Shown here in pieces: positions 27,515 through 41,817 of a stretch of 64,000 nucleotides of DNA. The DNA lies in assembly GCA_963682055.1 (NCBI GenBank), contig OY821744.1, forward strand, positions 191,001 to 255,000. Direction: 5' to 3'. Positions within the stretch are counted from its first letter, which is position 1, and each line of letters begins with the position of its first letter. The stretch comes from Primula veris (Eukaryota; Streptophyta; Magnoliopsida; Ericales; Primulaceae). The translations under genes and the position numbers were made by a program. The notes below the pieces were generated by a model. That model searched no databases. It was not told the origin of the DNA and saw nothing but the letters and a program-made list of their open reading frames with translations.

Positions 27515-28689
27515 CCCCTTTATATTTTTATATTACAAACAAAATACAATCGTTTATAATTAGTTTCTCTTTTAGTAAGAGTATATAACTATATACTTGT
27601 GGTAGCCATCGGATTTTATTCCTGATTTAGCCAATATAAACAGATCATTTACAACTGATCGATCACCTATGAATTTAAATACTGAGAGCTTTAAATACAA
27701 TAAGAAAATGTTAAAACTCAATAATGTTCATCGTAATTGATCACACGCCAGGGGCTTCTCTTGCACAAATGAAAAGGTTGTTGTCCATAATTATAGTATC
27801 AACTAAAATCACAAATCAACGAATCAACTAGTCAGTCTTCAATACGAAATAAATTACATGGTCAGAAATGGGACTACTAGTCATATACTAATAAAATGCA
27901 TGCATTTATTTCATTTCTATTAAATTTCAGTGGAAAAAAAGTGTTTTTCTTTTTTGGATGGTAATTTCAGTGGGGATTGTTGGCAGTGTGCAAGTGTTGT
28001 GTGTTGCTTTCTAAAAAGATTTAAAGATGAAGATTTTGTTCACAGCCAGCATTTGTTATTCTTTTTTTCTCTACACCAAAAAGCTTCTCTATAAAATAAA
28101 AGAATAAGTACGTACTCTAAATTGCACGAGTAATTTATAATGATAAAAAAACTACTTTATGTTAATTTTCTTAAGAAAATGAAACACAGTTGAGTTGATA
28201 GATCATAGTTGTATCAATTATCAATATGTATGGTTATAATAACATAAATGTCTCATTTGTTTGCGTCATTTGTAGTCCCGAGATTATAAATTCAAGTGTG
28301 ATTACGAATAAATTTTCATATTTAGTCACGAGACTTTTAATACCACACGCTCATGCTATTGTAAATATTTTATTTTTGTGTCATTTGTAATCGCGTTTCA
28401 ATAATAATATCGATCATATTTAGCCACTCTGCATTTGAAATCTTAATATGATACAACCAAACAAGACCAAAAGCCACATATTCACAATTCTGAAACTCTG
28501 CTAGCTTAACTAATTTAAGTTGGCTGTAAGATACCGTGGTTGAGGTTTTTAACGCCTAACCAAAATCTACAGCTCAACATACATGATTCAGTTGGGCTCC
28601 ATTATTACTAGTTTATGTACGGGAAATGATAACCCCCAAGATACGATTCACCAATATTCCTTTCAATATTGTACACCATACTCTATATA

Positions 28690-29545
28690 GGCTGTCAATT
28701 TTGCCGACATGGTTTTATCCGATCCGATCTAACGGTTTTTGTCTATTCGGGTAACGATTTTGGTGCTTCTCTCGCCATCTACGGGTCGAGTCTATAAATT
28801 TTTTTTTGCTTATTTTACCCGACTCATACATGTATATGTAACGGTTCTCGATGTGAGTATATACCCACAACTCGTTTAAATTATAAAATTCAATGCATAA
28901 ATCTCAAATTTATTAAATTTACTTATAAAAAATGAACAAACTAATAGTTTCCTATCAAATTTGTTGCTTCACTGGCTATTGCTAAAGTAAGTCGCCCCAA
29001 ATATGCTAGATGTATTATTATTATTTATGTTATATGCTTAGGTGCATATGCTTCTATTTTCATGATGTTAGTTCGGTTTTTTTTTTTCTTTTTTGGATTT
29101 GCCAACGATTTGTTTGGTTGACAGTGATGATCCATAACTTGTTGATCTATTAATTTATTTTAGAACAAGTTTTGTCAAATCTCATGCCTAATTTTGTAAA
29201 AAAAATAATCTTAAATGTTTTCTTTAACAAATTACTTTATATATTATCATCAAATATCGACATACATATAATTTCATTAACTATTTGTAAATATATATTA
29301 TACATACATGGACCTAAATGATACTAATAATATGTATATATTTTTTCAAAACATGGTATATATATTGCGGTTTTGTAGGCCGGTTCTGCGGGTCGATTCT
29401 ACGGGTCGGTTCTTGCGGTATACATTTGAAAACCATACATGACCCTAGAACCGGTTGGGTCGGGTTGGGTAGACCTTACAACGATTCTGTGACATGTCGG
29501 TTGGTGCGTTTTTCGGATTTTTAGTATTTTTGACACACATAATTA
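28690..29545. mobile_element. Decayed hAT-like non-autonomous element (tentative)
   Basis: Two GC-richer patches in opposite orientation (28710-28870 and 29365-29515) share gggtcg, cggttct and gacatg words, and the outer edges read ggctgtcaatttt and tttttgacacac. This pattern is common in decayed plant hAT-type elements, but no target duplication was identified. Confidence 0.35.
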
Positions 29546-32032
29546 ACTGTATATATATGTCAGATTATTAACACACCAAATTGAATTGGATTAGCTACAA
29601 CAAAGGTTTACAATTTGATCCCTATTACATCATTCGGTAGTAGCAAACCTTCCATACTTTTGATTAAATGTAGGAATTAGTCATTATTGAAGGCCAAATC
29701 CAACCATTTAAGCTTCATTTTGAGAGAATATCTATATGATGGGTGTGATGGTATAGACATGAGCTATTTGACACACTTTTACATGTATTCAATAACCCAA
29801 TGAAGGTCATTGAGTCACCTTCATATACATTAGTCTGATAGTAGTCTCTACTTATATCACCACATTTGTATCATACAAATTTGTATGATTGTTTATAGTA
29901 TTGTTATAATTTACGTCCATCCACATTACCACATGTGTACAACTAGCTTAATAGGAGTGTTTTTTATGGTTGTGAACCACCTGGATTTCAATTACATGTG
30001 AAGAGATTAACGCTTAACACTAATTCATAAAATAAAGGTTATTAATTATCCCAAAAAACTAGTCACAAGCCAAAGCAGTTGCAAAATGAGTAGAATATTT
30101 GGTTTCTCATAAATATAAAGGAGTAGTTGACGTAAGCTATATACATAAACCAAGACGCGCAATCATAAAAGGACCATGCTTCTTATTATCAAATTTCCAA
30201 ACCCACTAACTTTACGTACCGTTGATGTGAGCATATTACGTTTAACAAATCATTTTTGTTATGATTTTAAAAATCAATTTTTAATCCGTCACATATCCAA
30301 TGCGTAAGGATTTAGAGTGAAATTTTTTGATAGCTATAGCCTTTCTTATAAAAAAAAATATCAAGTGTTAATAAGTAGAATTATTTATTTATGTATTTCC
30401 ACCATATTAGACACATTATAATATATTAAAATAGACAACGAACTGCGATTTCACATGTAGTATACGAAATTAAATTAAATTGGCAAGAAAGTCTCTTTTA
30501 CTCTATAGTCAAATGATTCTTCTTTCAATAATATGCTGAATAGAATAGATATATTCCTAGGAAAATATCATATATATATATATAGTCCACCACCCATTTG
30601 GTAAAGCGTATGAGTAAATTCCACATACGCCATAACGTCACATGCAAATCTAGAAACTTCACCCGTCCAAACATTTGCCTTGAACATTCATTTGTGTTTT
30701 ACATCTACAAGTTAAGTTAATATATTAAGTACTAAATATCAAACGACTTGGGCTCACATTTAACAAAAATGACCATTTCTGTTTCTTAATTTCTAGTCAT
30801 GTACTTCGTGTGTTACTTATTCTAATTTCTAAGGTAAAGTAGAGACTATATATATATTCCTAAAAAGTCATAACTCTTTCAAGTAATTTTTTTAAATTTA
30901 TACTTAACTCAACAAAGATATATATAATGCATAATATATTTGGTTATTTCTTCCATGTGCAACAGAGATGTGGCAGCATCAATGTTAATTTTACATATAT
31001 ACAATTTTTCTTTATGAGGATCCTTTTGTTTCCACGTATCAATATATACGTCTTTAGATTTTTCTTTGTATAATAAGTATAAACTTTTCTTGATAACTTC
31101 CAATGTGGTCGCTGACATTATTCAAATTTAGTTTATTTTTATCATGCAATACCAATCAACTTGTTTAATTTCTAGTACAACTCAACTTCAACTGAACCCC
31201 GAGCTAGTATTAGAAATGACATGCAAGTGATTATACATGAAAAAAAAAAACAAAAAAAAGAAGAAGATGAATTAGCATGCACAGGGCCCATTGTGCAAGT
31301 GATATATTAAGCACCAACGTCGTAACATTGTTTTAATTAGGTAGCTATGTAACATCAATATATGCACCAATAGTAATAATATACATATATAACAACACAT
31401 ATCCTTGAATCTTTAGCTGTATTCTCTCTTAGATATATCACTTAAAAATACAAATTGGCTGATGAAGTGCATATGGGTGATACAAATACCAAATTCTTGG
31501 TTTACGTACGTTAATGTTTTTATGGTTTACACTCAATATACATTTCAGAGTTTCTTTTTTATAATCCAACTAATTAATTAATCCCCTTTTTTTTATTAGA
31601 GAAACGGTAGAAAGAAAATTTGTTTTAAAAAATATACAATGTGTGTACGTAATAATAATCATGTGTTACAGATAAATATTAATTTGAGCATAAATATTTA
31701 TATGTGATACTCCAGTATTAGACATATGTAACATATATCTTTGAGCATATTTCCTAAAAGGGAACCACGAACTCTATTGCCTCCTTGTTCACCCTAATAT
31801 ACAAATTATAATTGTACACACCATAAATATAAAAAACTTTAAAACATATTTCAAAATATGAGATTGTTTTTGTGCTTGTAGTTGAACAAGGTAGAATTAT
31901 GTTTTGTAAATGGTATGAAATAAGTGGAACATGCTGTAACAACATGTCCCCTTGGCCTTAAAGAGTTCACCCACTTGAAAATATCCACGTGTTACCTTTG
32001 TTCCACATGTCGTTTTTTATTTGATTACGGTG

Positions 32033-32231
32033 AACTACAAAATAACGTTTGATTTAGTGAGAGTCAAAATCTGTCAAAAGTTTGTCACTAATTTAAAAAT
32101 TTATCACAAATTTATCGCAAATTGACTAAACTGTCACAAAGCCGTCACAAAAACCGTCGTTAATAAACTCGTAACAAAAAATACCGTCATTAATTCATTC
32201 TGTGACGATTTGGATATTTTTTTTATAGGAG
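32033..32231 (-). mobile_element. CACTA-type MITE, degenerate copy
   Basis: About 199 bp, nearly the reverse complement of the element at 46091-46283: actacaaaataacgtttgat, then tagtgagagtcaaaa, then cacaaagccgtcacaaaaaccgtcg, ending tttttttatagg. The terminal CACTA bases are mutated at both ends, so this copy is older. Confidence 0.7.
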
Positions 32232-32773
32232 TAGTTTTAAGTTTTTATAAACTTAATTTATAGCCGAGTGGGGACTTGACATTAATATGTAATTATTCAT
32301 CTTTACTGTTGCTTGCCTTATTGTAGGGTTAAGCTCGATCGCTGTCTACGTACGTAGCTATAGTATTTACGGGTAATTAATTAGTTTTATATACAGCTTG
32401 ATCGGAGAAATCGTTTTGGTTCGTTTTTTTACAAAATACAGCGACCCAATCCAGTTAAAAGTCATCGGTTCGGTTCGGTTTTATTTGGAGCAAATTAATA
32501 CCTAAAACTAAATTAAACCAAACAACTAAAAATCGGTTTGCTAATTCGGTCTGAGCTTCAACTAATATTAAGAATAAAGTTTTGTTTTAGTTAGAATGAA
32601 ATGGACCTTGATGTAACAAAATAACATGTTAATGTAACATATAAAATTAGTAAATGGCGTATTATAAATATAAGGCGTTTTACATAAAACGATCATGCGT
32701 ACTAAAAGTTAATATAATGGACATGCAAAAAGTAAAATATTCATAAATTATAATCATTTATATAATAATCAGA

Positions 32774-32806
<33 letters not shown>

Positions 32807-35386
32807 GTAAATAATTGGTTAGGCTTGGCTCGGTTTAAAAAAATTTCAAACTGTAAACCAAATCAATTAAATCAGTTAATTTTTTTAGCCAAATCGGTCG
32901 GTTTCCTCAAATTTTCCCCAACCTTATTACGTGCATAAAGAGCCTAAAAAGAACGTTTTTTCTTCTCGTTTAATGCATTGATTTTATACCATAGAGATGG
33001 AATATGTAGCAGCAATTACATTGGAATATAAACAAACTGTTCCAAAATATTCTCAGTAAAAGTGAAGGGGTGTCCCAATATATCTCAATCCCCATTAAAG
33101 TAGATTTTGATTATCTGCCAAAAAACCAAATTCTGAAACTGACTTAAAGCAAAAACAAATTAATGGTCACCCAACATTTAAAAGGAATCGATATATTGCT
33201 ATATATCTTTTGGTAAATTGGATTAGATGGTTTTGTGCCATTCACAGTTCAGTACTCTGTCAAGAACTATTTCCCTTTGTCACCTCAATTTTCCTAAACC
33301 AAAATAATTATGCATGTGCCTTTGTCATTCAAAGCATATTGGTTGGATGCAAATTCCTACTTATTTATTATGTTGTTTGTTATTTGTTTTTTTTTTTAAC
33401 TTACTCTCTCTATTTCAAAACTATTGTACACTTTATTTAAAAACGATCAGGCCGGACACTCACATAGTCACATGGTGACACTGAAAATCATCAACTGGTA
33501 TTTTGTTATCACAAATTTGATTTTTTTTAAAAAATGCAAATATCTGGCGGAGAACATGGTTTTGGTGATATGCAGAAACAATACATAAAAATTAATCGCT
33601 GGACTTTGTCCATTTTTTATGTCTATTAATTATTCACAATCAGTCATCGATCATGATCACCATTAATTTTAGCATATTATATTTGCTTGCACCATGTGCG
33701 CGCAACTGAAACAAATGAATTAAGAGTAATATTAATAAACTGGTATTATATATATATATGTATATAGACTTAAAAAGTAACAAATGTGAAGATAATAAAA
33801 TTTGTGGAGTAGAAGAGCAAGAAGAGCATCAAATCTGTTTATTGTGTCTGTATGACTAAAAAGCGCATGATTTGAAATTGGATGATTAAATAAAAATATC
33901 GGATCGATCTACACATAACTAGCCACACTTCCCCTGCCTTCAGAAAAAAAGAAAAGTATAATGAGTTCTTTTTGACATTTTACTCTCATAGAGAATGTGA
34001 ACATGTGATGTCAAATGTCATGACTGTCGTATTCGTATTTTGTATGACCAGTAACATGCACAAGAATTGCATCACTCATGAGAAAGAATCAATGTTAGTT
34101 CTCATATTTCTTTGATTCTATTAAGAAATCAGTAGAAATGTATCTATTTTGAAATACAATCATATCAAGAAGAGATCAAATGTTAAGGTGGAAACATAAG
34201 AGAAGATTAGAAACTGCTTGATAAATATTTAGTCGCCCTTAAAATTCCTAAAGGTGCAAATTAATTGTAAATATTATTGCAACATTCTTATACGTAAACA
34301 ATTGCTACTGATATATATCTCAAGTGGTCTACTGGTAAATATGTTACATATGTATATGTACTCAAACCCTCGAGTGCTAATTAGAATTGAAGTGTAAGAT
34401 TATAACGATGCATGGCTTGTTGTAGTATTAGTCAAGTTACTAGAAACCGTAATTAATTAAGAAAGAAAATGCTTATAGCCTTTAATAATCCTCTTTCCTA
34501 GAGTTGATTCTGATTTATGTGTCACAATTTCCGTTCCATATAACTTAATAAGTGACTGTTGTGATAATTATCTTGAAGAAAAATAATTAATTGAAGGCCA
34601 CACGAATGGGTATATATTAAAAATAAAAATAAGGGGGGGTGTCGACTTTCTTTTTTAGGGTAAACTTAAGACGAGATCAAGACAAAACAAGCATTGAATG
34701 TAAATGCTTTGGCAAAAACAGTGTTTTCTTTATAACCAGCTCATTAGACCCCTCCTACCATTAATGTTTTTGGCATTTGGTGTAGACAGGCCATTATTAG
34801 TAGGACACCCTAATATTCAAGCCTAATATATGATTAGATACTCAATGTTTTAATGATTGAAGGGAAAGTTGTGGTTCAACACAAAGTATGGAATATATAT
34901 ATATATATATAGTTACGTATTTTTTAGTTTGCAGCTTCGTATAAACGATGATCCATGCATGTGTTAAGAAAATTGGCGTCCAGTTAAACATATAGTATAT
35001 TTGATGCAATTTTGAAGGACCGCGGTGTGAGAAACCTTGTAAATTACCGGTTTAATGGGAATGGGAATGGGAATATCACAGCGAGAAACGGTAACTTTCA
35101 ATCGACCAAAATTAGGAACCCATGCATATTTCTCACTTATTTATAATTAAGGTGGAAATTCAAGCTCAACTTTTTGTACTCTCCAAACGTGTTTGTGAGT
35201 GTGACATTTCTTATGTATATATTAATTAATACTGGTTTAACAAAAAACCATGTAAACAAGCAACTGTCACTTTCCAAACTATTCCGTAATTTACATAAAT
35301 TTAACGTTACGCTACTGCCTACTGGCAAAACAATTTAGAAGATTATTGCATAATTATAAACAGTTTTTTTTTTGGGGCTAAGGTAT
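32232..35386. other. Gene-poor intergenic DNA
   Basis: At about 32410-32930 two arms rich in cggttcggtt/aaaccga words surround a TA microsatellite (about 32778-32803), like a decayed hAT-type element. The rest is AT-rich and holds several TA tracts. No gene seen. Confidence 0.45.
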
Positions 35387-38096
35387 TAAAAACTCTCTAC
35401 TTTCCAAACGGCTAGTGCTTTAACGCAAAGAAAGGATATTATGCCTCTTGGGTGTGGTCAAGCCTACTTGAAGGGGAGAAATTTATTAGCTTATAAGGGT
35501 TTACGATGGAACGTTAAAAATGGGGAAAAGATTATTAACTTCTAGGTGGACAATTGGTTACCCATGATACAAAATTTTAAAAGTCCCGGACCAAATTCCA
35601 GTTAACTATACTCTTACAAAACTTGGTGACTGACTATATAGACCACACAATTCACACTCCTCTAAAACTGAGGTGCTTTCTTCAGTAGTACACTCAGACA
35701 ATACCCATTAGCTACATTGAAGGCGAAGATAGTTTGATATAGCACTATTCTAGGGACGGAACCTATTTCGTGAAATCGGGTTACTGGTTGGATTGTTCAC
35801 AAGAGTCGGAGGATCCAAGCTCGTCTTAACAGAATTAGTATCTCGTGCTGGAAACGAATCTGGAACTCGGAAGCTGCCCCAAGAGTCAAACATTTCTTTT
35901 GGAGGGCTATTCGGAATACCCTAGCCACCAAGGATAATTTGGTTAGAAGAAAATGTGGGGATGACCCTATATCTCCGTTATTGTTAGAATAATATACTAA
36001 AAGACATGATTTATTGTTGTTTTGAGTATTTATTTATTAAAAATGAATGATTAGTTTGAGAATAGTTTTGAGCAATCTTATACATTTTATTTATATGTGC
36101 GTCTTTATTCTGTATAGTAAATAATTTTGTGTGTGGAGTACGGTTTATACACAGAAGATCAAATCACTGGTTCTAACAGAATATATTTTATCGTTCACAA
36201 CTTTAGACGGAGTGGACAACCATCGGTATAGTTGTACCACATAGTTTTAGTAGGTCTGTCTTGATTACAGGAAACAGTTGAGTTCCGACTCTTTGTGCTA
36301 GTATACTTATAGTATATTGAACAGGACAAAGTGGTATTATTTTATGGTACTGACCAGAATAAAATAGTTATACCTAATGAATTATTATGATTACTTATAC
36401 TCGTAATCCAAAGATTATTTTCGATAAACATATTTATAATATATACTGCTTTGATTTACAATGGGTGAGATTTGTCGTGGTCAACAAACCCGTACGTTGG
36501 GCAGTAATATTATTTATATGGTGTGTGTCTATAATCGAAGGAATTCACGTTCCTTAACAAGGATTGATGATATCCCCTCGAAAACCTTATAAGTTTTGTT
36601 TGTGTCAAATCTTACAAGTAGATTTTATATCCGATACAACAAATAAGTTAAGTGGAAAGGTTGAGGAAATATATGCAGAGTAAAATAATTGTCATTAATT
36701 TATTTACTTGGTAGATATTATGATCTTAAAGTGAGAAGAAAATTAAGTATTAAATAATATGCTGTCAAATATTATTTGAGAAGAAATTAGAGTGCAATTA
36801 TATTATCTAGTAGAAATGAATATAATTTACCGATAGAATATCCTAATATTGGTAAAGTGTTAATTAGATAATATTATATTAATCATGCTAATAAGATTAT
36901 ATAATATTTATTAATTAAGTACTAATCTAAGTAAGGTTAAAGTTATAGGGAAGGTAGAAGTCTTTTCTTTCTTGTGCACTAGGTCGCTGTTGTAACCTAT
37001 ATATACGGTTCATATGTTAAGAAGAAAAAAAAAACTTCATAATTAGGATTTTCTTACAGTTTTAGAAAGTACACATCTCTAAGAGCAAAAAGTATAATAG
37101 TAATACAACAAAAGATCAAGTGTGATATAGCTCTGCTCGTGAAGTATTTCTATATTGTTTTTATATAATCCATATACATTATAATCAGTATCCAAGCCCA
37201 GTTTTCCGTTGTAAAATAAAAAGTGTTTACAACAGTTATGTCACTAGTTTCCCGAAACGACAGAGCATATGTTACTACTATGTGATTGGACTAGGGGCGT
37301 TTGGTTCGGTAGCCCTCTGGGCATTCGTATTGAAAGGTCTGAGATCTCTTCTGTGGCCTCCTGGTTTATGCATGTATGCGAGACTTTTTCAGTCGAACAT
37401 TGTGCGGAAATTATCATGAAAATTTGTTGGTTTGTGTGGAAAGGCATAAACGAGGTTGTATGTGATAACAATAATATGAAAGCATTGTTTGTAATTCATC
37501 AAGTCTCACGTTTACATAATGACTACTTTAGTGATGCCTATCGTAGTGAACTTGGTATCCTGGATGACGCTATCGCATCGACAAAGTGGACGAAACCACT
37601 GTCGGGGTTTCTGAAAATAAGCACGGATGCGCCTATAAAGTTGCCTACTACTAAAATAGGAGGATGCCTTCTAGTACGCGATAATTCGAGTGGCGTGATT
37701 GATATTTGGTGCATAACTTTTATGGCTACATCTGCTCTTATGAATGAGGCGTTTACACTTCGTTTGGCTTGTCAAAGAGCAAAAGAAATGAGTTGGTCTT
37801 GTTGTATATTCAAATCCGATAATAAGAATTTTATAAATTGTGTGTCTAAGTTTTCCACGACGGTTATATCAAAAATCATGACCATAATCGAAGATATCAT
37901 TAATCTTCGAGGTAATAGTAATTGGAATTTCGTTTGGGATGCCTAGAGCATCTAACAAACCGGCTAATTAACTTACTAGAGAGAGTGATACTCATGCATT
38001 TTTACAAATTTGGCATGAGCAGCTATGGTTGTTGATTGACTCTGATTTATCGTAACTTTTATTTATAAATATATCCCTAAAATAAAAATAAAAAAA
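35387..38096 (+). mobile_element. 5'-truncated, decayed LINE (non-LTR retrotransposon) tail
   Basis: The remains of the 3' end of a plant LINE ORF2. Reading frames in the first part carry stops and frameshifts but still show GLRWNVKNGEKI and a reverse-transcriptase zinc-binding (zf-RVT) region: PRVKHFFWRAIRNT, a CPLC-like SPLCH, and ETTEHMLLLCDWTRGVWF. An RNase H domain follows (37587-37930) with its acidic residues visible in STD, MNEAF and KSDN. The copy ends in an A-rich tail at about 38079-38096. It is interrupted inside the zf-RVT region by a solo LTR at 35982-37234. Not expected to be active. Confidence 0.82.
35982..37234. mobile_element. Solo LTR inserted in the LINE zf-RVT region
   Basis: A 1253-bp block starts tgttagaataat and ends gtttacaaca, giving TG...CA ends and TGTT/AACA inverts. 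It is flanked by a perfect 5-bp duplication, gttat, at 35977-35981 and 37235-37239. Taking out the LTR and one gttat puts the two halves of the LINE zinc-binding motif next to each other in the same frame. No internal retroelement genes are present, so it is a solo LTR. Ty1-copia is likely but not proven. Confidence 0.88.
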
Positions 38097-38874
38097 CTGT
38101 CACTTGGCAGACGTGGTTTACACAGCAGTATTAATATACCTATCTATAGTTTTATTTTCATCAATAAATAACTAAAGATTAGTAACGAATAAGACTAAGC
38201 TTGGTAATTACTACTAATTGCCGTTTGGTTGAACCTATTTTCTAAGGGCTTACAGGAGAACATTCTGACAGCATTTCATGTAACTATATACGTAAGGCTT
38301 GGTTGGACCTTTACCCGGATTCATTCCTTCAACGTTAAAAAGTCCGGCGAATTCAATTGGTCAAGTATTCTTGAATTTGTTAAGGTTAAAAGTATTCTTT
38401 TTGGCCAGAGAACTTATGACCGTCTATTATTGTTGTTACTTGTTAGACTTTATTGTTATAAAAAGTTTTATCTTTTCAAAAGAAAAACATGTCAGCCTGG
38501 GTTCATCGTGTACATCTTTTTAAGAGTTTTTTTTTTTATAATTATTATTGCAGAGCTATTAGTCGCTGCGAATAACGAATAATGGGTAGATTCCGAAACA
38601 AGGTCTAATAACTGGTAGTTCAGACCGAAATAGACGAATTCCAAAACCACACTTAACGGTATGTAAATGTACTCATTTTACATTTAGTGTAGTCTGGACT
38701 GAAGAAAAGTCTACCAAGCAAAGCATCATTGATTTGGGTAACGCTCATGTAATCAATTATTTAGTATAAGATTTTAACCATCAGCCTCTTACGTTTCATT
38801 CATTTTCCAACACTAAAATGTTCACTTTTCCTTACATTCATACGTCTCCCAGGCTTCTACAATTTTATTAATTA
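38097..38874. other. Intergenic region after LINE tail
   Basis: Includes an open frame at 38229-38582 with no recognisable motif and an unbalanced, Leu/Phe-rich end. I do not call a gene here. Confidence 0.4.
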
Positions 38875-39105
38875 CTCCATCCGTTCCCAATTAATTGTCC
38901 ACTACGAAACTACATGCAATTTTGACCGGTCAATAACTTATATCAAAATTATCGGAATGAAAATTTTCAAAAGTTAATCATATAGTTCAAATATTAAATT
39001 ATATGATTTAATTTTGAAATTTTTCATTTTAACAATTTTGATGCATGTTATAAGCCTCCGGTCAAAATTGCACGTAACTTGACAATTAATTGGAAACGGA
39101 ATGAG
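38875..39105. mobile_element. Stowaway-like MITE copy
   Basis: A 231-bp element between TA dinucleotides. It starts ctccatccgttccc and shares gtccactacgaaacta, caattttgaccgg and tcggaatgaaaattttcaaaagtt with the copy at 12048-12262. Its right terminus (ggaaacggaatgag) is more decayed. Confidence 0.82.
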
Positions 39106-41817
39106 TAAACAACTATTTTTACTCGAGTGAACTTACCATTACATAGATAAGCTCTAATTAGGAGAAAATAGCACGAGAAAATTGTTAAAATAACAAGCCA
39201 GAACCACAACCACAACCTTCAGAAATCAAAGCACCGAACAAAGATCAAGAAGAGCAACTGAAAACACAGTACAAGCAGAATACACTAAATATCGAGTATT
39301 GATCCCCATTCGCCACACATAAATTCAAGTAATTTAACTGAAGTATTATTAAATCGTCCGGTACAAGCACAATTAATGGATTAATACAGTATATTAACAA
39401 AAATAATCATGTACTAATACACTTGAATCTTCAATCTACCCATACCTACTGGTGGCTACTGGGCACAACTTAGAACTTAAGAAGAACAAGAGCAAGCAAG
39501 TCTCAGCAAAACCACAGAGTAATTCACTTATGAGTATATATGAATCCAATAGAATCAAACAATACATACAGGCAGGGAAAATGCAGGGTGCAGACACACT
39601 ACATATATGGGCAATTACATCATCAAAAGTAAGATAAACTAAAACTAACAGCCGTAAACAAGACAATGACGGAATTGCACCCGTATCCCAAACTTGGGGG
39701 ACTTGTTTTGAGATGAAGAAAACTTGGTTCATGAAACTAAAGACTTCTAACTTGTAGGCAAGAAAACTAAAAGGCTAATAACTTCGAGATTGGTAAAACA
39801 AAATTAGATGGGATAAAAGGAAGAAGAAAGACCGAGATTAAATTTAAGGAAAATGCAAAGAGAAACATGGCTGTCAAAGCAATATGCTAATAACAAGAGA
39901 AAAGGATAAAAGAAGACATGCTGACACGGCCAAACAGAGAAATAGTTGTTAAAAGGACGAGAATAGCACGACGATAGATGCTCAAAGTCAAAGGAATAGG
40001 TCTGAAAAAGGATATACTGTCATGAAGCGGAACCGTTACTCAAAGTTCACACTGCTTAGCTCCAAAATTGAGAGTCAATAAGCAAACGAAGTTAAAAACT
40101 GGAATAAAAATAAAAATGGTAACTAAAGCTGAAACCACACAAATCCGAAGCTAAAAAACTGAGCTTCAAATTTCAAATGCATGTGTGCCATTAAAACACT
40201 AATAAGATAAAAAAGTACAACCAAAAGTATACAGCAAAGTATGGGAAACTAGTAAATTTTGGTGACGAGGTCTAGCATTTCAACATAATAGTTCCCAAAG
40301 TAAATTCAAAAACGAATATATAGTCAAGAAAAAAAACGTTACTAAAAGATATTAGAACAACTTAACCAGTAGGTTCAATATTTTGTTTAAACTAGCAAAA
40401 ATTCAAAAAACCCAATAGCAGCACAATTAAAAACAAACATATTTTCTAGGAGCTGAAGGTTATCCCAAAGTAAGAAGAAATTGATCAGAAAACAAAACAA
40501 ACCCATCACTCAAATTCATAAACAACTAGCCACAAAATCCTGAGTTTTTCTTCAAATTTATAACCTTTTTTTTAACAACGTGACCTATTACAAATAGACT
40601 AAAAAAGAAACAAACCTACAAGCTCATACCAAAAGAATTCTGCAAATTGATAGCAAAACAGAGTAACAGACCATACCGATTATTCGATATTCTTAAACTG
40701 GCATCCCTAATATCAATATTTATTTCACACACAAAAAAACACAATCGAGTTAACTGAGAAAATAAGCAATGCCCAAAAATTTTAGCTCTTATCAAGTGAA
40801 TTGGGCAAAAGTAGTGATAAAATCAACACGACACCACAGCAAAAATAGGAACCAGAATAATATCTATAAAAACAAAAATCAAGATTTCGATTCACAGATA
40901 AAAAGGGGCAACAATTACAAGCTTCCAAAGCATATCATATCCATCACTCAAAATTAATAAATTAGCCGCTCCAGAATCAAGGCTCCAGAGTTCTTTATCA
41001 AATGACAAAACAACATCCTCACTTACAACATACAAAAATAAATCAAGCATAACTGGGTTCGTTATGTGAAAATCATGATGTAAGCTCCAAACCCATATCA
41101 ATCTATCAAATAAGAACACAACCATTACAATAGACTAAAAAAAACGCAAAATCGAGCACTTCGATTTAAATACAATACAATCTTTTAAGCTGGACTACAT
41201 ATAAAACAGTATTGTTCATAGCTTAAAGAATGCCAGCTTAGTGGATTTAGACAATCACTCATCAGAAGCACACACTGCTAACTAGTAGAAAGCCAGATGA
41301 CGTTTGATTGATCAACCACTACCCAAACCATACACTTGCATAAATACAAATCCTTATATGACACTCGAAGCACACTACTATCCATAGCACAACTAATCAG
41401 ACATTATAACTTGGTATTAAAAGCAAATTTGACAAGTTACATAGTAGGAAAGCTAGTATAAAAAGTACTCCTAATATATACTCCATAATAATACATATAA
41501 CAGAATCAACAAACTGGTAAGCTCCAGGAATTTAGCATTAGATAACAACAAGAAGAAAGTAATTAATTATCTGAACAGAATCAAATTTAGGACTTTTTTG
41601 GCTACAACTTTTAAGCAAATTAAGTAACTTATATTAGACTTGGAAAACATGGTTCAACCAACATAAATTTCTTGTTTTTTCAGATAAGTTAAGAAAAACA
41701 AAATCCAAGCTTTTAAGTGACCCACTAACTACAATAAAACTAGAATATGAAAAACGATCTTGAAGCTAAGGCTATAAAACCCCATATATAGGAGCTAATA
41801 GCTAATTTGGGGAAACT
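39106..41817. other. A-rich intergenic DNA left of the tandem block
   Basis: No gene recognised. The + strand is strongly A-rich, and some phrases (ccaaagcatatcat, aattcataaacaacta) are weak echoes of the repeat units to the right, suggesting older copies of the same array. Confidence 0.4.

Larger units (their letters stand above)
27038..32032. other. Gene-poor intergenic DNA with decayed elements
   Basis: Contains a gtttgt tandem and (CTT)19 microsatellite at about 27403-27511. A probable decayed element spans about 28690-29545, with clusters of gggtcg/cggttctgcgggtcg words near both ends and tgtcaat...tgacaca termini. The remainder is AT-rich with TA tracts. No gene seen. Confidence 0.5.

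Noticed and set aside
27343..27588. Plus-strand frames rich in Ser or Phe/Val
   Set aside because: They are translations of the gtttgt and CTT microsatellites.
34318..34390. Possible tRNA-like or SINE fragment (ctcaagtggtctactggtaa ... actcaaaccctcgag)
   Set aside because: Box-like words are present but no cloverleaf could be drawn, and no A-tail or duplicate was found.
38229..38582. Plus-strand open frame of 117 codons
   Set aside because: No recognisable domain, hydrophobic low-complexity end, no supporting splice or leader signals; probably chance or an old element fragment.
39436..39732. Minus-strand open frame of 98 codons
   Set aside because: Cys/Leu/Ser-rich, no motif, lies in the skewed A-rich block where U-rich reading gives such frames by chance.
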